From Sphingobium cupriresistens (GTDB taxonomy: Bacteria; Pseudomonadota; Alphaproteobacteria; Sphingomonadales; Sphingomonadaceae), in contig NZ_SEOO01000005.1 in the NCBI RefSeq assembly GCF_004152865.1, positions 1 to 64,000 of the forward strand: a stretch of DNA of 64,000 nt, written 5' to 3'. The stretch's first letter is position 1; the number at the start of each line of letters is the position of its first letter. A program made the translations under genes and the position numbers. The notes below the pieces were generated by a model. That model ran no database searches. It worked only from the letters and a program-made list of their open reading frames with translations, and was not told the origin of the DNA. Shown in pieces: positions 1 to 8,091 of this stretch.

Positions 1-14
1 TGAAAATTACACCA

Positions 15-67
15 ATGCCGGGGGGAGTGGCCCTCGGGCTACGCCCTCACGCCACTCCCCCCGGCAT
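15..67. repeat. Perfect 17-bp inverted repeat (hairpin)
   Basis: Bases 15-31 and 51-67 are perfect reverse complements (17 bp, very GC rich) around a 19-base loop. No T-run follows on either strand, so it is not a typical intrinsic terminator. It may be a dispersed palindromic element or the end of a gene lying to the left of the window. Nothing coding is seen from 68 to 390. Confidence 0.6.
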
Positions 68-188
68 GTAACACGATGGCCTGGTTTTACGCCGCCGAAT
101 GGCCGACTTTTGCTCCGCCGTTGACACGCGCTCACATCACAGCAAGGCAGGCGGCCTCAACCGGTCGGTTACTCTGCTACCCACTCTT

Positions 189-310
189 TTTGTCATTCCC
201 GCGCAGGCGGGAGCCTGTCTCCCAACCTTTGACACGGTGCAAAGGCGGGATGTCGGTGAAGAGTCGCGCTCCTCTCCGCCACCCCGCTTGCGCGGAGATG
301 ACGGCATAGG
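189..310. repeat. Degenerate dispersed palindromic repeat
   Basis: The stretch begins with gtcattcccgcgcaggcggg and ends with a related inverted copy near cgcttgcgcggagatgacgg. Paired 'gtcattcccgcg...gcgggaatgac' elements are widespread intergenic repeats in proteobacteria. The two arms are diverged and the centre is AT-poor filler. Together with the hairpin at 15-67 and the terminator at 391-433 this accounts for most of the first 448 bases; no gene is seen there. Confidence 0.5.
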
Positions 311-390
311 AGTGGGGTGTCTGCAACCTACGCACATCGGCCATCACATTATGCGGCAGGGTCGCTTCGCTGCGGACGCAACCAGCCCCA

Positions 391-433
391 AACGAGAAAG
401 GGCGCGGCAATCAGCGCCGCGCCCTTTCTCGTT
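391..433 (-). terminator. Intrinsic terminator of the cytochrome c gene
   Basis: An 18-bp perfect stem (391-408 with 416-433) closes a 7-base loop and sits 15 bases past the stop of the minus-strand cytochrome c gene. Read on the minus strand, the second arm ends in ctttctcgttt, a moderate T-rich tail. Confidence 0.8.
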
Positions 434-448
434 GCTCTGTGACGCCGC

Positions 449-1075
449 TTATTCGCTGGCGTTGGCCGCGTTCGCTGCGGGGGCTTCCGTCGCATTGGCG
501 GCATTGCCGGCTTCGGCGGCGTTGGCGCCTTCCGCTGCGGCAGGCGCGGCGTCGGCTGCGGGCAGCGGCAGGTTGGACCCCTGCGTGTTGAGCCAGGCGA
601 TCAGGTTGGCGCGATCGGCCGGATTGCCGAGCCCTGCAAAGGTCATCTTGGTGCCGGGCGCGAATTCACGCGGGCTTTTCAGCCAGTGATCGAGATTGTC
701 GAAGCTCCATTCGCCGCCTTTGCTCTTGAGCGCGTCGGAGAAGGCGAAGCCGCCCTTGCCCTGGCCGATCGATTCGCCGACCGTGGCGTAGAGATTGGGA
801 CCGATGCCGTTGGCGCCGCCCTGGTTCACGGTGTGGCAGGCGGCGCATTTGGCGAACACCTTCTCACCGGCCGCGACGTCCGCGCTGGCCAGCAGGGTGT
901 TGAGGCCGGGGCCGGTGTCGCCGCCCTCGCCCTCGGCTTCGACGCCTTCGATCGCGTAGCCCATCTTTTCGGGGCGTTCGTCATGGAAATATTTGGAACT
1001 GACGATCGCGCCACCCAGCGCGATGATCCCCGCAAACAAAGCCCAGCCCGCCACGGTGTTGAAACGATCGCCCAT
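449..1075 (-). CDS. Membrane-anchored cytochrome c (CycM-like)
   Basis: This encodes a 208-residue class I cytochrome c that probably shuttles electrons to a terminal oxidase at the periplasmic face. An uncleaved N-terminal membrane segment lies at about residues 10-26. An acidic linker leads to the haem c motif CAACH (Cys77, Cys80, His81), followed by GPNLYATVG and a probable Met ligand in GTKMTF. The C-terminal 35 residues are a low-complexity Ala/Asn/Glu tail. The start at 1075 (MGDRF) was chosen because the upstream codons give an Arg/Trp-rich sequence unlike the family. The gene is divergent from pheA and ends at a strong terminator. The layout matches CycM/c552 proteins of alphaproteobacteria; the exact partner is inferred. 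Confidence 0.85.
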   Translation of the reverse strand: MGDRFNTVAGWALFAGIIALGGAIVSSKYFHDERPEKMGYAIEGVEAEGEGGDTGPGLNTLLASADVAAGEKVFAKCAACHTVNQGGANGIGPNLYATVGESIGQGKGGFAFSDALKSKGGEWSFDNLDHWLKSPREFAPGTKMTFAGLGNPADRANLIAWLNTQGSNLPLPAADAAPAAAEGANAAEAGNAANATEAPAANAANASE

Positions 1076-1260
1076 TTCGCTCGATTTCCCTTGCGCTTCT
1101 GTTCTGGCGGCTGTCTTCCGCGCCCCCTCTTGTGCGCTGCCATAATGGCGGACACGCCACCATGCAAGCCGGGTTGGCACGGTAAATCGCCCTTTGCGTG
1201 CGCGGACGCCGCGGCGATGCTTGCGTGGGGGCAGGTGAAACCCTAAGCGCGCAGCCAGTC

Positions 1261-2151
1261 ATGGAAAATTATCCCGCCCCCGCCCGCGCGATCGTCGCCC
1301 AACTCGCGCAAAAGGCCGCCGCCGACCCGGCGCGCGCCGTCGCCTATCAGGGCGCGCCCGGCGCCAATTCGCATCTGGCCGCATTGGGCTATGCGCCCGA
1401 TTGCGTGCCGCTGCCCTGCTTCGCGTTCGAGGATGCGATCGACGCGGTGCGGAACGGGCTGGCGGCGCGGGCGATTATTCCGATTGAAAACAGCCTGCAC
1501 GGGCGAGTGGCGGACATGCATTTCCTGCTGCCCGAATCGGGGCTGAGCATCGTCGACGAATATTTCCTGCGTATCCGGCATTGCCTGATGGCGCCCGACG
1601 ACAGCCCGGTAAAGAGCGCGATCAGCCATCCGCAGGCGCTGGGCCAGTGCCGCCATTATCTGCGCGAGCGCGGTATCCAGCCGGTCGCCTATGCCGATAC
1701 GGCGGGCGCGGCGGCGCTGGTGGCGGAGACGCGCACGCCGGGCGAAGGGGCGATTGCGCCCTATCTGGCGGCGGAACTCTATGGGCTGCGCCTGATTGCC
1801 GAGAATATCGAGGATAGCGACGACAATATGACCCGCTTCCTGGTGCTGGCGCAGGAGGGCAGGATGCCGGTCGCCCATGTCGGGCCGGTGATGACGACAT
1901 TCCTGTTCGAGGTGAAGAATGTGCCCGCCGCACTCTACAAGGCGATGGGCGGCTTTGCGACCAACGGGGTCAATATGACCAAGCTGGAAAGCTACCAGCG
2001 CGGAGCCAGTTTCGCCGCGACGGAGTTTTTCTGCGATATCGAGGGGATGCCGGGCGATCCGGCGGTGGACCGGGCTTTGGCGGAGCTGGAGTTCCACACC
2101 AAGTGGGTGCGGCAGTTGGGCAGCTATCGGCAGGCGCGGCCGCGGACTTAG
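1261..2151 (+). CDS. pheA: Prephenate dehydratase
   Basis: This monofunctional 296-residue enzyme converts prephenate to phenylpyruvate, the committed step to phenylalanine. The catalytic domain shows AYQGAPGANSH near residue 28, IPIENSLHGRV at 73-83 and the essential Thr-Arg-Phe triad at 191-193. A C-terminal ACT domain (about 210-290) with KLESYQRG gives phenylalanine feedback. There is no chorismate mutase domain, as is usual in alphaproteobacteria. ATG at 1261 was chosen; an upstream in-frame extension to 1198 lies in the intergenic space shared with the divergent cytochrome gene and is not conserved-looking. Confidence 0.95.
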   Translation: MENYPAPARAIVAQLAQKAAADPARAVAYQGAPGANSHLAALGYAPDCVPLPCFAFEDAIDAVRNGLAARAIIPIENSLHGRVADMHFLLPESGLSIVDEYFLRIRHCLMAPDDSPVKSAISHPQALGQCRHYLRERGIQPVAYADTAGAAALVAETRTPGEGAIAPYLAAELYGLRLIAENIEDSDDNMTRFLVLAQEGRMPVAHVGPVMTTFLFEVKNVPAALYKAMGGFATNGVNMTKLESYQRGASFAATEFFCDIEGMPGDPAVDRALAELEFHTKWVRQLGSYRQARPRT

Positions 2152-2167
2152 GGTTGGCCGATATTCC

Positions 2168-2300
2168 GCCCATATGGGCCTGCAAGGCGCGCTTTTCTGC
2201 GCTCCGGCGCTCACGTACTTTAAGTATGCTGCGTCGGAACGAGGCGCGTGACTCGTTCCGAGCTACTCGAAAGTCACGCTTTTCGGCTCCATCTGGACGA
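2168..2300. repeat. Palindrome-rich intergenic element
   Basis: Bases 2235-2243 and 2252-2260 form a perfect 9-bp stem (CGGAACGAG with CTCGTTCCG). Around it are the phrases gcgcttttctgcgctcc and tcacgtacttt plus a second GTGAC/GTCAC pairing. The style is that of a dispersed repeat, but no second copy is present in the window. No T-run marks it as a terminator of pheA. Confidence 0.4.
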
Positions 2301-2353
2301 AATCTCGACCAACCCTATTCGTCACCTATCAAGAAGTCTGTATAGCGCTCCCC

Positions 2354-3082
2354 ATGGTCGCAGCCATCCTTCTGTCCGCCCTGGCGATGAGCGTCATTGT
2401 CGGCGTCCGCTATCTGCTGGCGAGCGGCGGGTTTGCGCTGGCGACGCGGATTCGCCAGCCGGGGCTGTATCGCGGGCTGGAAAAGCAGATGGGGCGGGAG
2501 ATCGGCTGGTCGCTGGCGTCCGCGCTGATCTATGGCGCGCCCGCCGGCGTGGTGGCCTGGGGCTGGCAGGAGCGAGGCTGGACGCGCATCTACAGCGACG
2601 TGCGGGATTTTCCGCTGTGGTGGCTGCCGCTGTCGGTGCTGCTATATCTGGCCGCGCACGACACATGGTTTTACTGGACGCATCGCTGGATGCACCGGCC
2701 CAAGCTATTCCGCATCGCCCATGCGGTGCATCATGCCAGCCGACCGCCGACCGCCTGGGCGGCGATGAGTTTCCATCCCTGGGAGGCGCTGACCGGGGCG
2801 GTGGTGATCCCGGCTCTGGTGTTCCTGATTCCCATCCATGTCGGCGCGCTGGGATGCGTGCTGACAATCATGACGATCATGGGGGTGAGCAACCATATGG
2901 GATGGGAGATGTTCCCCCGGTGGATGGTGCGCGGGCCGATGGGCGGGTGGTTGATAACCGCCACCCATCATCAGCGGCATCATGACCAGTATAATTGTAA
3001 TTACGGGCTATATTTCCGCGTTTGGGACCGCCTGTGCGGCACCGATAAGGGGCTGGGCGATTTCAAGAAGGTGGGTGCGTGA
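2354..3082 (+). CDS. Fatty acid hydroxylase / sterol desaturase family protein
   Basis: This 242-residue integral membrane protein belongs to the non-haem di-iron hydroxylase superfamily. All three histidine boxes are present: HDTWFYWTHRWMH at 102-114, HAVHH at 123-127 and HHQRHH at 205-210. These bind the two irons that hydroxylate or desaturate lipids with O2. Four or so hydrophobic segments flank the boxes (about 1-28, 52-70, 87-101, 145-178). In sphingomonads relatives act on sphingolipid fatty acids, carotenoids or hopanoids; the substrate cannot be read from the sequence. It overlaps the next gene by 4 bases, so the two are probably co-transcribed. Confidence 0.85.
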   Translation: MVAAILLSALAMSVIVGVRYLLASGGFALATRIRQPGLYRGLEKQMGREIGWSLASALIYGAPAGVVAWGWQERGWTRIYSDVRDFPLWWLPLSVLLYLAAHDTWFYWTHRWMHRPKLFRIAHAVHHASRPPTAWAAMSFHPWEALTGAVVIPALVFLIPIHVGALGCVLTIMTIMGVSNHMGWEMFPRWMVRGPMGGWLITATHHQRHHDQYNCNYGLYFRVWDRLCGTDKGLGDFKKVGA

Positions 3083-3513
3083 GGCGGTTGGGAGCGCTAT
3101 TGTTCATGGCCATTGCAGGATCGGGTGCAGGGGCAGCGGGGCAGCCCCAGGCGCTCAGCATGACGTTGGAGGGGCTGCGATCGACCAGAGGGCAGATATT
3201 GGTGTGCGTCACCCGATCGGCCGCGTATTTCCCAGATTGCGCCAAAGACCCTGACAAGCGGCATTTCGCGGTGCCGGTGAAGAGCGGGCCGATCCCGCTT
3301 GGCACGGTCGCGCCGGGCGATTATGCGATCGCCATCGTCCATGACGAAAATGGCAATGGCAAGCTGGACACATTCATGGGCATCCCGCGCGAGGGTGTGG
3401 GCTTTTCGCGCAATCCGGTGCTGCGTTTCGGCGCGCCGAGCTTTGGTTCGGCCAGTTTTCCGGTCGCGGGCGCGCCGGTGGAGCAGGCGATCAGGCTCAA
3501 ATATTTCCTCTGA
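3079..3513 (+). CDS. Exported DUF2141 protein
   Basis: This 144-residue protein has an N-terminal signal peptide (about 1-20) and then the DUF2141 fold, recognised from IAIVHDENGNGKLDTFMGIP, a calcium-loop-like acidic stretch. The function of the family is unknown; it is a small periplasmic beta-sandwich protein often found beside carotenoid or lipid genes. It starts with GTG overlapping the stop of the hydroxylase gene (gtga), which implies translational coupling and possibly a shared task at the envelope. Confidence 0.8.
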   Translation: MRRLGALLFMAIAGSGAGAAGQPQALSMTLEGLRSTRGQILVCVTRSAAYFPDCAKDPDKRHFAVPVKSGPIPLGTVAPGDYAIAIVHDENGNGKLDTFMGIPREGVGFSRNPVLRFGAPSFGSASFPVAGAPVEQAIRLKYFL

Positions 3514-3586
3514 AACAGAGGGCGGGAACCTGTAACCCCCTCAAAACATTCTTAGGTCCAAACGCAGTTTTACGAATAGGGCCATC

Positions 3587-4435
3587 ATGCATTTTTTCCG
3601 CAGCCGACTGGCCGCGACGATCGTCGCGGCCCTGCCCCTTTGCGGCCCCGCCATGGCGCAGGAGGAGGAACAGCACAGCATGTTGACCATCGGCGCGGGG
3701 GCGGCGGTCATCCCCAGCTATGAAGGGGCCGATGAATATCGCGTGATGCCGATCGTGCAGGCGCGCGGCAAGGTGCGTGACTTCGCTTTCTGGACCCGTG
3801 GCACGGCGCTCTATGTCGATGCTATCCCCGATCCGACCGGCACAGGCTTTGACTTCGAACTTGGCCCGGTGGTCAATGTCCGGTTGGACCGCACCAGCCG
3901 CAAGGGGATCAAGGACGACGCCGTGCGGTTGCTGGGCAAGCGCGACATAGCGGTGGAGGTCGGCGGCTTCGTCGGCATCGGCAAGACCGGGGTCATCACC
4001 AGCGATTATGACAATCTCGCCGCGCGGGTCGCGGTGACCAAGGATGTCGCGGGCGCGCATGGCGGCGCCGTCATCACGCCCACGATCGAATATTACACGC
4101 CGCTGTCGATGACGAGTTTTGTCGGCGCGTCGGTGTCGGCGGATTATGTCGGCAAAAAATATGGCCGCACTTATTTCGACATCACGCCGCAGGAGAGCCT
4201 GGCGAGCGGGCTGGCGGTCTATGACCGGGCCGGGCGCGGATCGGGCTTCAAGCGGTTGAACGTCAACCTTTCGGCCGGCAAGTCGTTGTCGGGCGACCTG
4301 CGCAAGGGCTGGGCCGTGTTCGGTGTTGCGGGCTATGCGCGGGTGCTAGGCAAATATGCGAATTCGCCCATCGTGGCGGACGTGGGGTCGCGCAACCAGT
4401 GGGTCGGCGCGATCGGCGTGGGCTACACCTTCTGA
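3587..4435 (+). CDS. MipA/OmpV family outer-membrane protein
   Basis: This 282-residue outer-membrane protein has a signal peptide ending AMAQ (about residue 24) and the MipA/OmpV hallmarks: a start at GAGAAVIPSYEGADEYRVMP, alternating amphipathic strands, and a C-terminal aromatic residue (VGYTF) as recognised by the BAM machinery. MipA was described as a scaffold between a lytic transglycosylase and PBP1B; OmpV relatives are porin-like. Which role applies here is open. The 73 bases upstream hold a separate promoter region rather than an overlap with the preceding gene. Confidence 0.85.
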   Translation: MHFFRSRLAATIVAALPLCGPAMAQEEEQHSMLTIGAGAAVIPSYEGADEYRVMPIVQARGKVRDFAFWTRGTALYVDAIPDPTGTGFDFELGPVVNVRLDRTSRKGIKDDAVRLLGKRDIAVEVGGFVGIGKTGVITSDYDNLAARVAVTKDVAGAHGGAVITPTIEYYTPLSMTSFVGASVSADYVGKKYGRTYFDITPQESLASGLAVYDRAGRGSGFKRLNVNLSAGKSLSGDLRKGWAVFGVAGYARVLGKYANSPIVADVGSRNQWVGAIGVGYTF

Positions 4436-4531
4436 TCCTTTCCCGCATCCGTCTTGTCCCAAAGGGGTGACGCCCCACATAAGGCGCGGTATGACGGCGG
4501 CGCATGACCGCATGGACAGGAGAAATGAAGC

Positions 4532-5443
4532 GTGGCGACCCTGGGATTGAGCGAGGCCGACAAGGCGGCCGTGGAGGCGTTTCGCCAGGATGTGGTGGAG
4601 CCTTCGCGCACGCAGTTGGTGATCGTCGATTTCTGGGCCGAATGGTGCGGCCCGTGCAAGCAACTGGCCCCGGTGATCGAGAAGGTCTGCGCCGACTATG
4701 CGGCCAAGGGCGTCAAGCTGGTCAAGGTCAATGTCGATGAGAATGGCTTCATCGCGAGCCAGTTTCGCGTGCAGTCGATCCCGACCGTCTATGCCGTTTT
4801 CCAGGGCCAGCCGGTCGCTGACCTGACGCAGGCGCGGACCGAAGGGCAACTCAAGCAATATCTCGATCAGTTGCTGTCGCAATTGCCGATCGAATCGGAT
4901 GAGAAGGCGCAGTTGCAGGAAATCGCGCCGCTGATCGCCATGGGCGAGGAGGTGCTGGCGGCGGGCGATGCGGAGCGCGCTTTGTCGGTGTTCGGCCAGA
5001 TCGCCGAGATGGTGCCCGACAATGTCGAGGTGGCGTCCGGTCTGGCGCGGGCGCTGGTGGCGCTGGGGCGGCTGGACGAGGCGGAAGCGGTGCTGGATGC
5101 GCTGCCGGCCGATGTCGCCAGAAATGTCGCGATCGATCAGGCGCGCGCGGCGATCGCGCTGGCGCGGGACGTGAAGCCGGTCGCCGACCTGTCGAGCGTG
5201 CAGGCGAAGGTGGAGGCCGATCCCGACGATCATGAGGCGCGGTTCGAACTGGCCGGCGGGCTGATGGCCAATGGCGACCGCGATGGTGCGGCCGACGCGC
5301 TGCTGGAGATCGTGCGGCGCGACCGGGCCTGGAACGACGGCGCGGCGCGGGCGCAGTTGCTGACCATATTCGACGCGGTGGGGCTGGAAGATCCGTGGGT
5401 GTCGGCGCAGCGGCGCAAACTCTCCCAGATCCTGTTTTCGTAA
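4532..5443 (+). CDS. cnoX: Thioredoxin-TPR protein (CnoX/YbbN)
   Basis: This 303-residue protein is a thioredoxin domain (about 10-115) fused to a TPR-like helical C-half (about 135-300), the CnoX/YbbN layout. CnoX holds unfolded proteins and passes them to GroEL while protecting cysteines. The active site is complete (WCGPC, Cys39 and Cys42), with the cis-proline in SIPT. The E. coli protein lacks the first cysteine, so this one should be redox active, as reported for Caulobacter CnoX. It uses a GTG start with an agga-type ribosome site upstream. The next gene begins 5 bases after its stop. Confidence 0.9.
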   Translation: MATLGLSEADKAAVEAFRQDVVEPSRTQLVIVDFWAEWCGPCKQLAPVIEKVCADYAAKGVKLVKVNVDENGFIASQFRVQSIPTVYAVFQGQPVADLTQARTEGQLKQYLDQLLSQLPIESDEKAQLQEIAPLIAMGEEVLAAGDAERALSVFGQIAEMVPDNVEVASGLARALVALGRLDEAEAVLDALPADVARNVAIDQARAAIALARDVKPVADLSSVQAKVEADPDDHEARFELAGGLMANGDRDGAADALLEIVRRDRAWNDGAARAQLLTIFDAVGLEDPWVSAQRRKLSQILFS

Positions 5444-5448
5444 CCGCC

Positions 5449-6063
5449 ATGCCACTGGCGCGCGTCTCAATCTTTCCATTGTCCGGCGCGCTGCTGTTGC
5501 CGGGGATGGACCTGCCGCTGCATATTTTCGAGCCGCGATACCGCGCGCTGATCCATGACGCGATGGCGCGCGACCGGCGGATCGGCATGATACAGCCGCG
5601 CGGAACCGGCACCGTACCGCCATTGTTCGATATGGGCTGTTTGGGTCATGTCAGTCAGATCGAAGCTTTGGAGGATGGGCGGTTCAATATCGTGCTGACC
5701 GGCCTGGCGCGGTTCCGGCTGGTGCGCGAATTGCAGGTGCCGACGCAATTTCGACAGATCGAGGCCGATGTCGAGCAGGCGCCGCAGGAAGATGAGGTGC
5801 TGCACATGGCGGAGCGGGCGGCGCTGGAGCAGGAATCGCGGCGCTTCGCCGATGCGCTGGGCTATGTGGTGGACTGGACCGCGGTGTCGCAACTGGACGA
5901 TACCGCGCTGGTCAATGGCATCGCGCAGATCGTGCCGTTCGACCCGGCGGCCAAGCAGACATTGCTGGAGGCGGATACGCTGTCCGAACGGTCGGAGCGG
6001 ATCATCCAGCTGATGCAGATCGTCGGCCGGATCGAGCGCGATGGCGGGGCGACGATGCAGTGA
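5449..6063 (+). CDS. LON N-terminal (PUA-like) substrate-binding domain protein
   Basis: This 204-residue protein consists only of the Lon protease N-terminal domain, without ATPase or peptidase. It opens with LARVSIFPLSGALLLPGMDL and continues with LHIFEPRYRALIHDA, a hallmark of the family. Such stand-alone domains are widespread in alphaproteobacteria; their role is not established, though a peptide-binding or adaptor function is often proposed. ATG at 5449, 5 bases after cnoX, was chosen over an upstream start inside cnoX. The chain cnoX, this gene and the UPF0434 gene is probably one operon concerned with protein quality. Confidence 0.85.
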   Translation: MPLARVSIFPLSGALLLPGMDLPLHIFEPRYRALIHDAMARDRRIGMIQPRGTGTVPPLFDMGCLGHVSQIEALEDGRFNIVLTGLARFRLVRELQVPTQFRQIEADVEQAPQEDEVLHMAERAALEQESRRFADALGYVVDWTAVSQLDDTALVNGIAQIVPFDPAAKQTLLEADTLSERSERIIQLMQIVGRIERDGGATMQ

Positions 6064-6070
6064 GCGGGCT

Positions 6071-6250
6071 GTGAGCGAAATTGCGCCGATTAATCCCTGG
6101 TTGCTGGAGAAGCTGGTCTGCCCGGTGACGCGGACGCCGTTGCGGTGGGATGGGGCGCGCAGCGCGCTGGTGTCGGACGCGGCGGGACTGGCCTTTCCGG
6201 TGCGCGATGGCGTGCCGGTGCTGGTGGTGCGGGAGGCTGTGGCACTTTGA
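6071..6250 (+). CDS. UPF0434/Trm112-like small protein
   Basis: This 59-residue protein aligns with the YcaR/Trm112 family (LLEKLVCPVTRTPLRWD, then a C-terminal FPVRDGVPVLV). Trm112 proteins stabilise and activate several methyltransferases; YcaR itself is of unknown role. Only one Cys (in CPVT) is left where zinc-binding relatives have CxxC plus a second pair, so it is unlikely to bind zinc. It starts with GTG 7 bases after the Lon-domain gene and is read in the same operon. Confidence 0.75.
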   Translation: MSEIAPINPWLLEKLVCPVTRTPLRWDGARSALVSDAAGLAFPVRDGVPVLVVREAVAL

Positions 6251-6338
6251 CCGTCTCACCCTTTTCCCGCTAGACCTCTTGGAGAGGTAGAGGCCACCTG
6301 TCTCAAGGTCGGGTGTTATCGAAAGCCCCCACCCCAAC

Positions 6339-6358
6339 CCCTCCCCTGAAGGGGAGGG
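6339..6358. terminator. GC hairpin between convergent genes
   Basis: An 8-bp stem CCCTCCCC/GGGGAGGG closes a TGAA tetraloop between the converging UPF0434 and RidA genes. On the plus strand it is followed by attta. The preceding cccccaccccaacccc phrase is a common dispersed intergenic sequence in alphaproteobacteria. Terminator function is plausible but the T-run is weak. Confidence 0.45.
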
Positions 6359-6360
6359 AT

Positions 6361-6810
6361 TTAAGATTTGAACGCGGCGATGCATTCCACCTCTAGCGGC
6401 GCGCCCAGCGCCAGGCCGTCGGCGCCGAAGGCGCTGCGGGTGGGAAGGCGTTTGCCTTCGAAATAGGGGAGATAGGCGGCGTTGAAGCGCGGCCAGTCGG
6501 CCATGTCGTCCAGCATGACCGTGCATTTGACGACATGGCCGAAATCCAGGCCATTGCTCGCCAATATCTTGCCGATCGAATCCATCGCCCCCTTCACCGC
6601 GGCGTCGAAGCCTTCCTTATGCTTGTCCATGCCTTCGGGCGCCTGACCGATCTGGCCGGACATGAAGAGAAGGTCGCCGACCCGGATCGACGGCGAAAAG
6701 GGGAGCTTGGCGGGCAGGGCTTGCGGCGCGGCGGCGGGCTGGGCCAGCGCGGGTTGGGCGAAGGCGGGTGCGGCGGCCAGCAGCAGGGCGGTGGCGAGAA
6801 GGTGCTTCAT
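6361..6810 (-). CDS. Exported RidA-like imine/enamine deaminase (copy 1)
   Basis: This 149-residue RidA/YjgF/UK114 family protein has a clear Sec signal peptide (MKHLLATALLLAAAPAFA). RidA proteins hydrolyse reactive imines made by PLP enzymes and amine oxidases to ketones and ammonia. The family catalytic Arg (PTRSAF) and Glu (VECIAAF) are present, with SGQIG in the core. Most RidA proteins are cytosolic; an exported one next to exported PLP enzymes and an amine oxidase suggests imines are made in the periplasm. It is the last gene of the minus-strand cluster, 18 bases after the class V PLP gene. Confidence 0.85.
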   Translation of the reverse strand: MKHLLATALLLAAAPAFAQPALAQPAAAPQALPAKLPFSPSIRVGDLLFMSGQIGQAPEGMDKHKEGFDAAVKGAMDSIGKILASNGLDFGHVVKCTVMLDDMADWPRFNAAYLPYFEGKRLPTRSAFGADGLALGAPLEVECIAAFKS

Positions 6811-6828
6811 AAGTCTCTCCCTAAGATG

Positions 6829-8091
6829 TCAGGCGCGGGGTAGCGCGGCAAGCAGGCGGTCGACATCCGCCCTGTCGTTGAAGATCGACGGCGCGATGCG
6901 GAAATGATGGTCGTGCAGCGAAATACGCACCTGCGCCTTGGCCAGTGGGTCGGCGAGGCGGGTTTTCGCGTCGGGCAGCAGGGCGGTCAGCAGCGGCGTT
7001 CGCGTGCCGGGCGGGGTGATGAGGCGGTAGCCCTTGGCGGTCAGGCCGTCGCGGAGCGGGGCGATCAGGCTTTGGGCATGAGCCTGGATCGCGGGGACGG
7101 TGAGGGTAGCGATATGGTCAAGGCCATGGTCGATCGCGGCGACCACCGCCTGCGCATAGGTGCCGGTGCCGAAATGGCCGAGCGCGCCGGGACGGATGGC
7201 GTAGCTGACGGGTTCATTGCCCGGAGCGTCCATTGGATAGACATGGGTTTGCGGCGGGGACAGGCCGATGCCGGGCGGGGCGCCGGGCGCGGCGAAGCCA
7301 TAATAGCCGAAATCGGCCAGCGGCAGGGCATCCAGCACGCCCCGCCGGGCATAGAGGAAGCCGAGGCCGAAATCGCCCATCAGCCATTTATAGGTGGCGC
7401 AGGCGGCGAAATCGACGCTGCTGGCGTGGAGATCGACCGGGACTGCGCCGGCCGCGTGGATGATGTCGGCATAGACCAGCGCGCCGGCGGCATGGGCGAG
7501 GTCGCAGACGGCCTTCAGGTCATGCTGGAAGCCATTATAGGTGGAAACGAGCGAGAGGCTGACCAGCGTCGTGCCGGGGGTGATGGCTTTGGCCATGTCG
7601 TCCATCGCGATGCGGCCGTCGCGCGCCTGCACCCAGGCGACATCGACGCCCTGTTTCGCCAGTTCCCGATACATGGGGAAGCCGGCGTAGAAATGCAGCG
7701 TGTCGGTGACGACCCGGCCGCCCTTGTGCGGGAAGCCGAGCGCGCGGAGCACGGCCTGTTCGCCCATGGTGGTGGACTGGACCCAGCAAAGTTCGTCCGG
7801 GTCGGCGTTCACCAGTCGCGCGAATTTGGCGATGGTGGCGGCGCGGTCCACAGGCCTCAGCGCCGCGGCGGCGGGATCGAGCGTGCGGGCGGCGACATAG
7901 GCGTCCATCGCTGCGCGCGCGCCCAGGCTGATCGGGTGGGTAGAGGCGCTGTCGAGATAGGCGATGGGGGTGGCGGCGAAGCTGGATCTGTCCGGCAGGC
8001 TGGGCTTGCTGGCGCGGCCCGCCTGCGCCGCTTGCGCCGCCAGTGGGACGGCGATCGCCGCGCCCAGCGCCTGACGGCGGCTGATCGTCAT
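6829..8091 (-). CDS. Tat-exported class V PLP enzyme (aminotransferase / isopenicillin-N-epimerase-like)
   Basis: This 420-residue fold-type I PLP enzyme belongs to the class V group that holds isopenicillin N epimerase, cysteine desulfurases and kynureninase. It starts with a Tat signal (SRRQALGAA then a hydrophobic stretch to AQAG), so the folded, PLP-loaded enzyme should be exported. The PLP lysine is Lys235 in ATYKWLMGD; the ring-binding Asp is probably Asp209 in VYADIIH. No catalytic cysteine loop of the desulfurase type is evident. Its start overlaps the end of the class I gene by 4 bases (atga). Reaction and substrate are unknown; racemisation, transamination or beta-elimination are possible. 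Confidence 0.8.
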   Translation of the reverse strand: MTISRRQALGAAIAVPLAAQAAQAGRASKPSLPDRSSFAATPIAYLDSASTHPISLGARAAMDAYVAARTLDPAAAALRPVDRAATIAKFARLVNADPDELCWVQSTTMGEQAVLRALGFPHKGGRVVTDTLHFYAGFPMYRELAKQGVDVAWVQARDGRIAMDDMAKAITPGTTLVSLSLVSTYNGFQHDLKAVCDLAHAAGALVYADIIHAAGAVPVDLHASSVDFAACATYKWLMGDFGLGFLYARRGVLDALPLADFGYYGFAAPGAPPGIGLSPPQTHVYPMDAPGNEPVSYAIRPGALGHFGTGTYAQAVVAAIDHGLDHIATLTVPAIQAHAQSLIAPLRDGLTAKGYRLITPPGTRTPLLTALLPDAKTRLADPLAKAQVRISLHDHHFRIAPSIFNDRADVDRLLAALPRA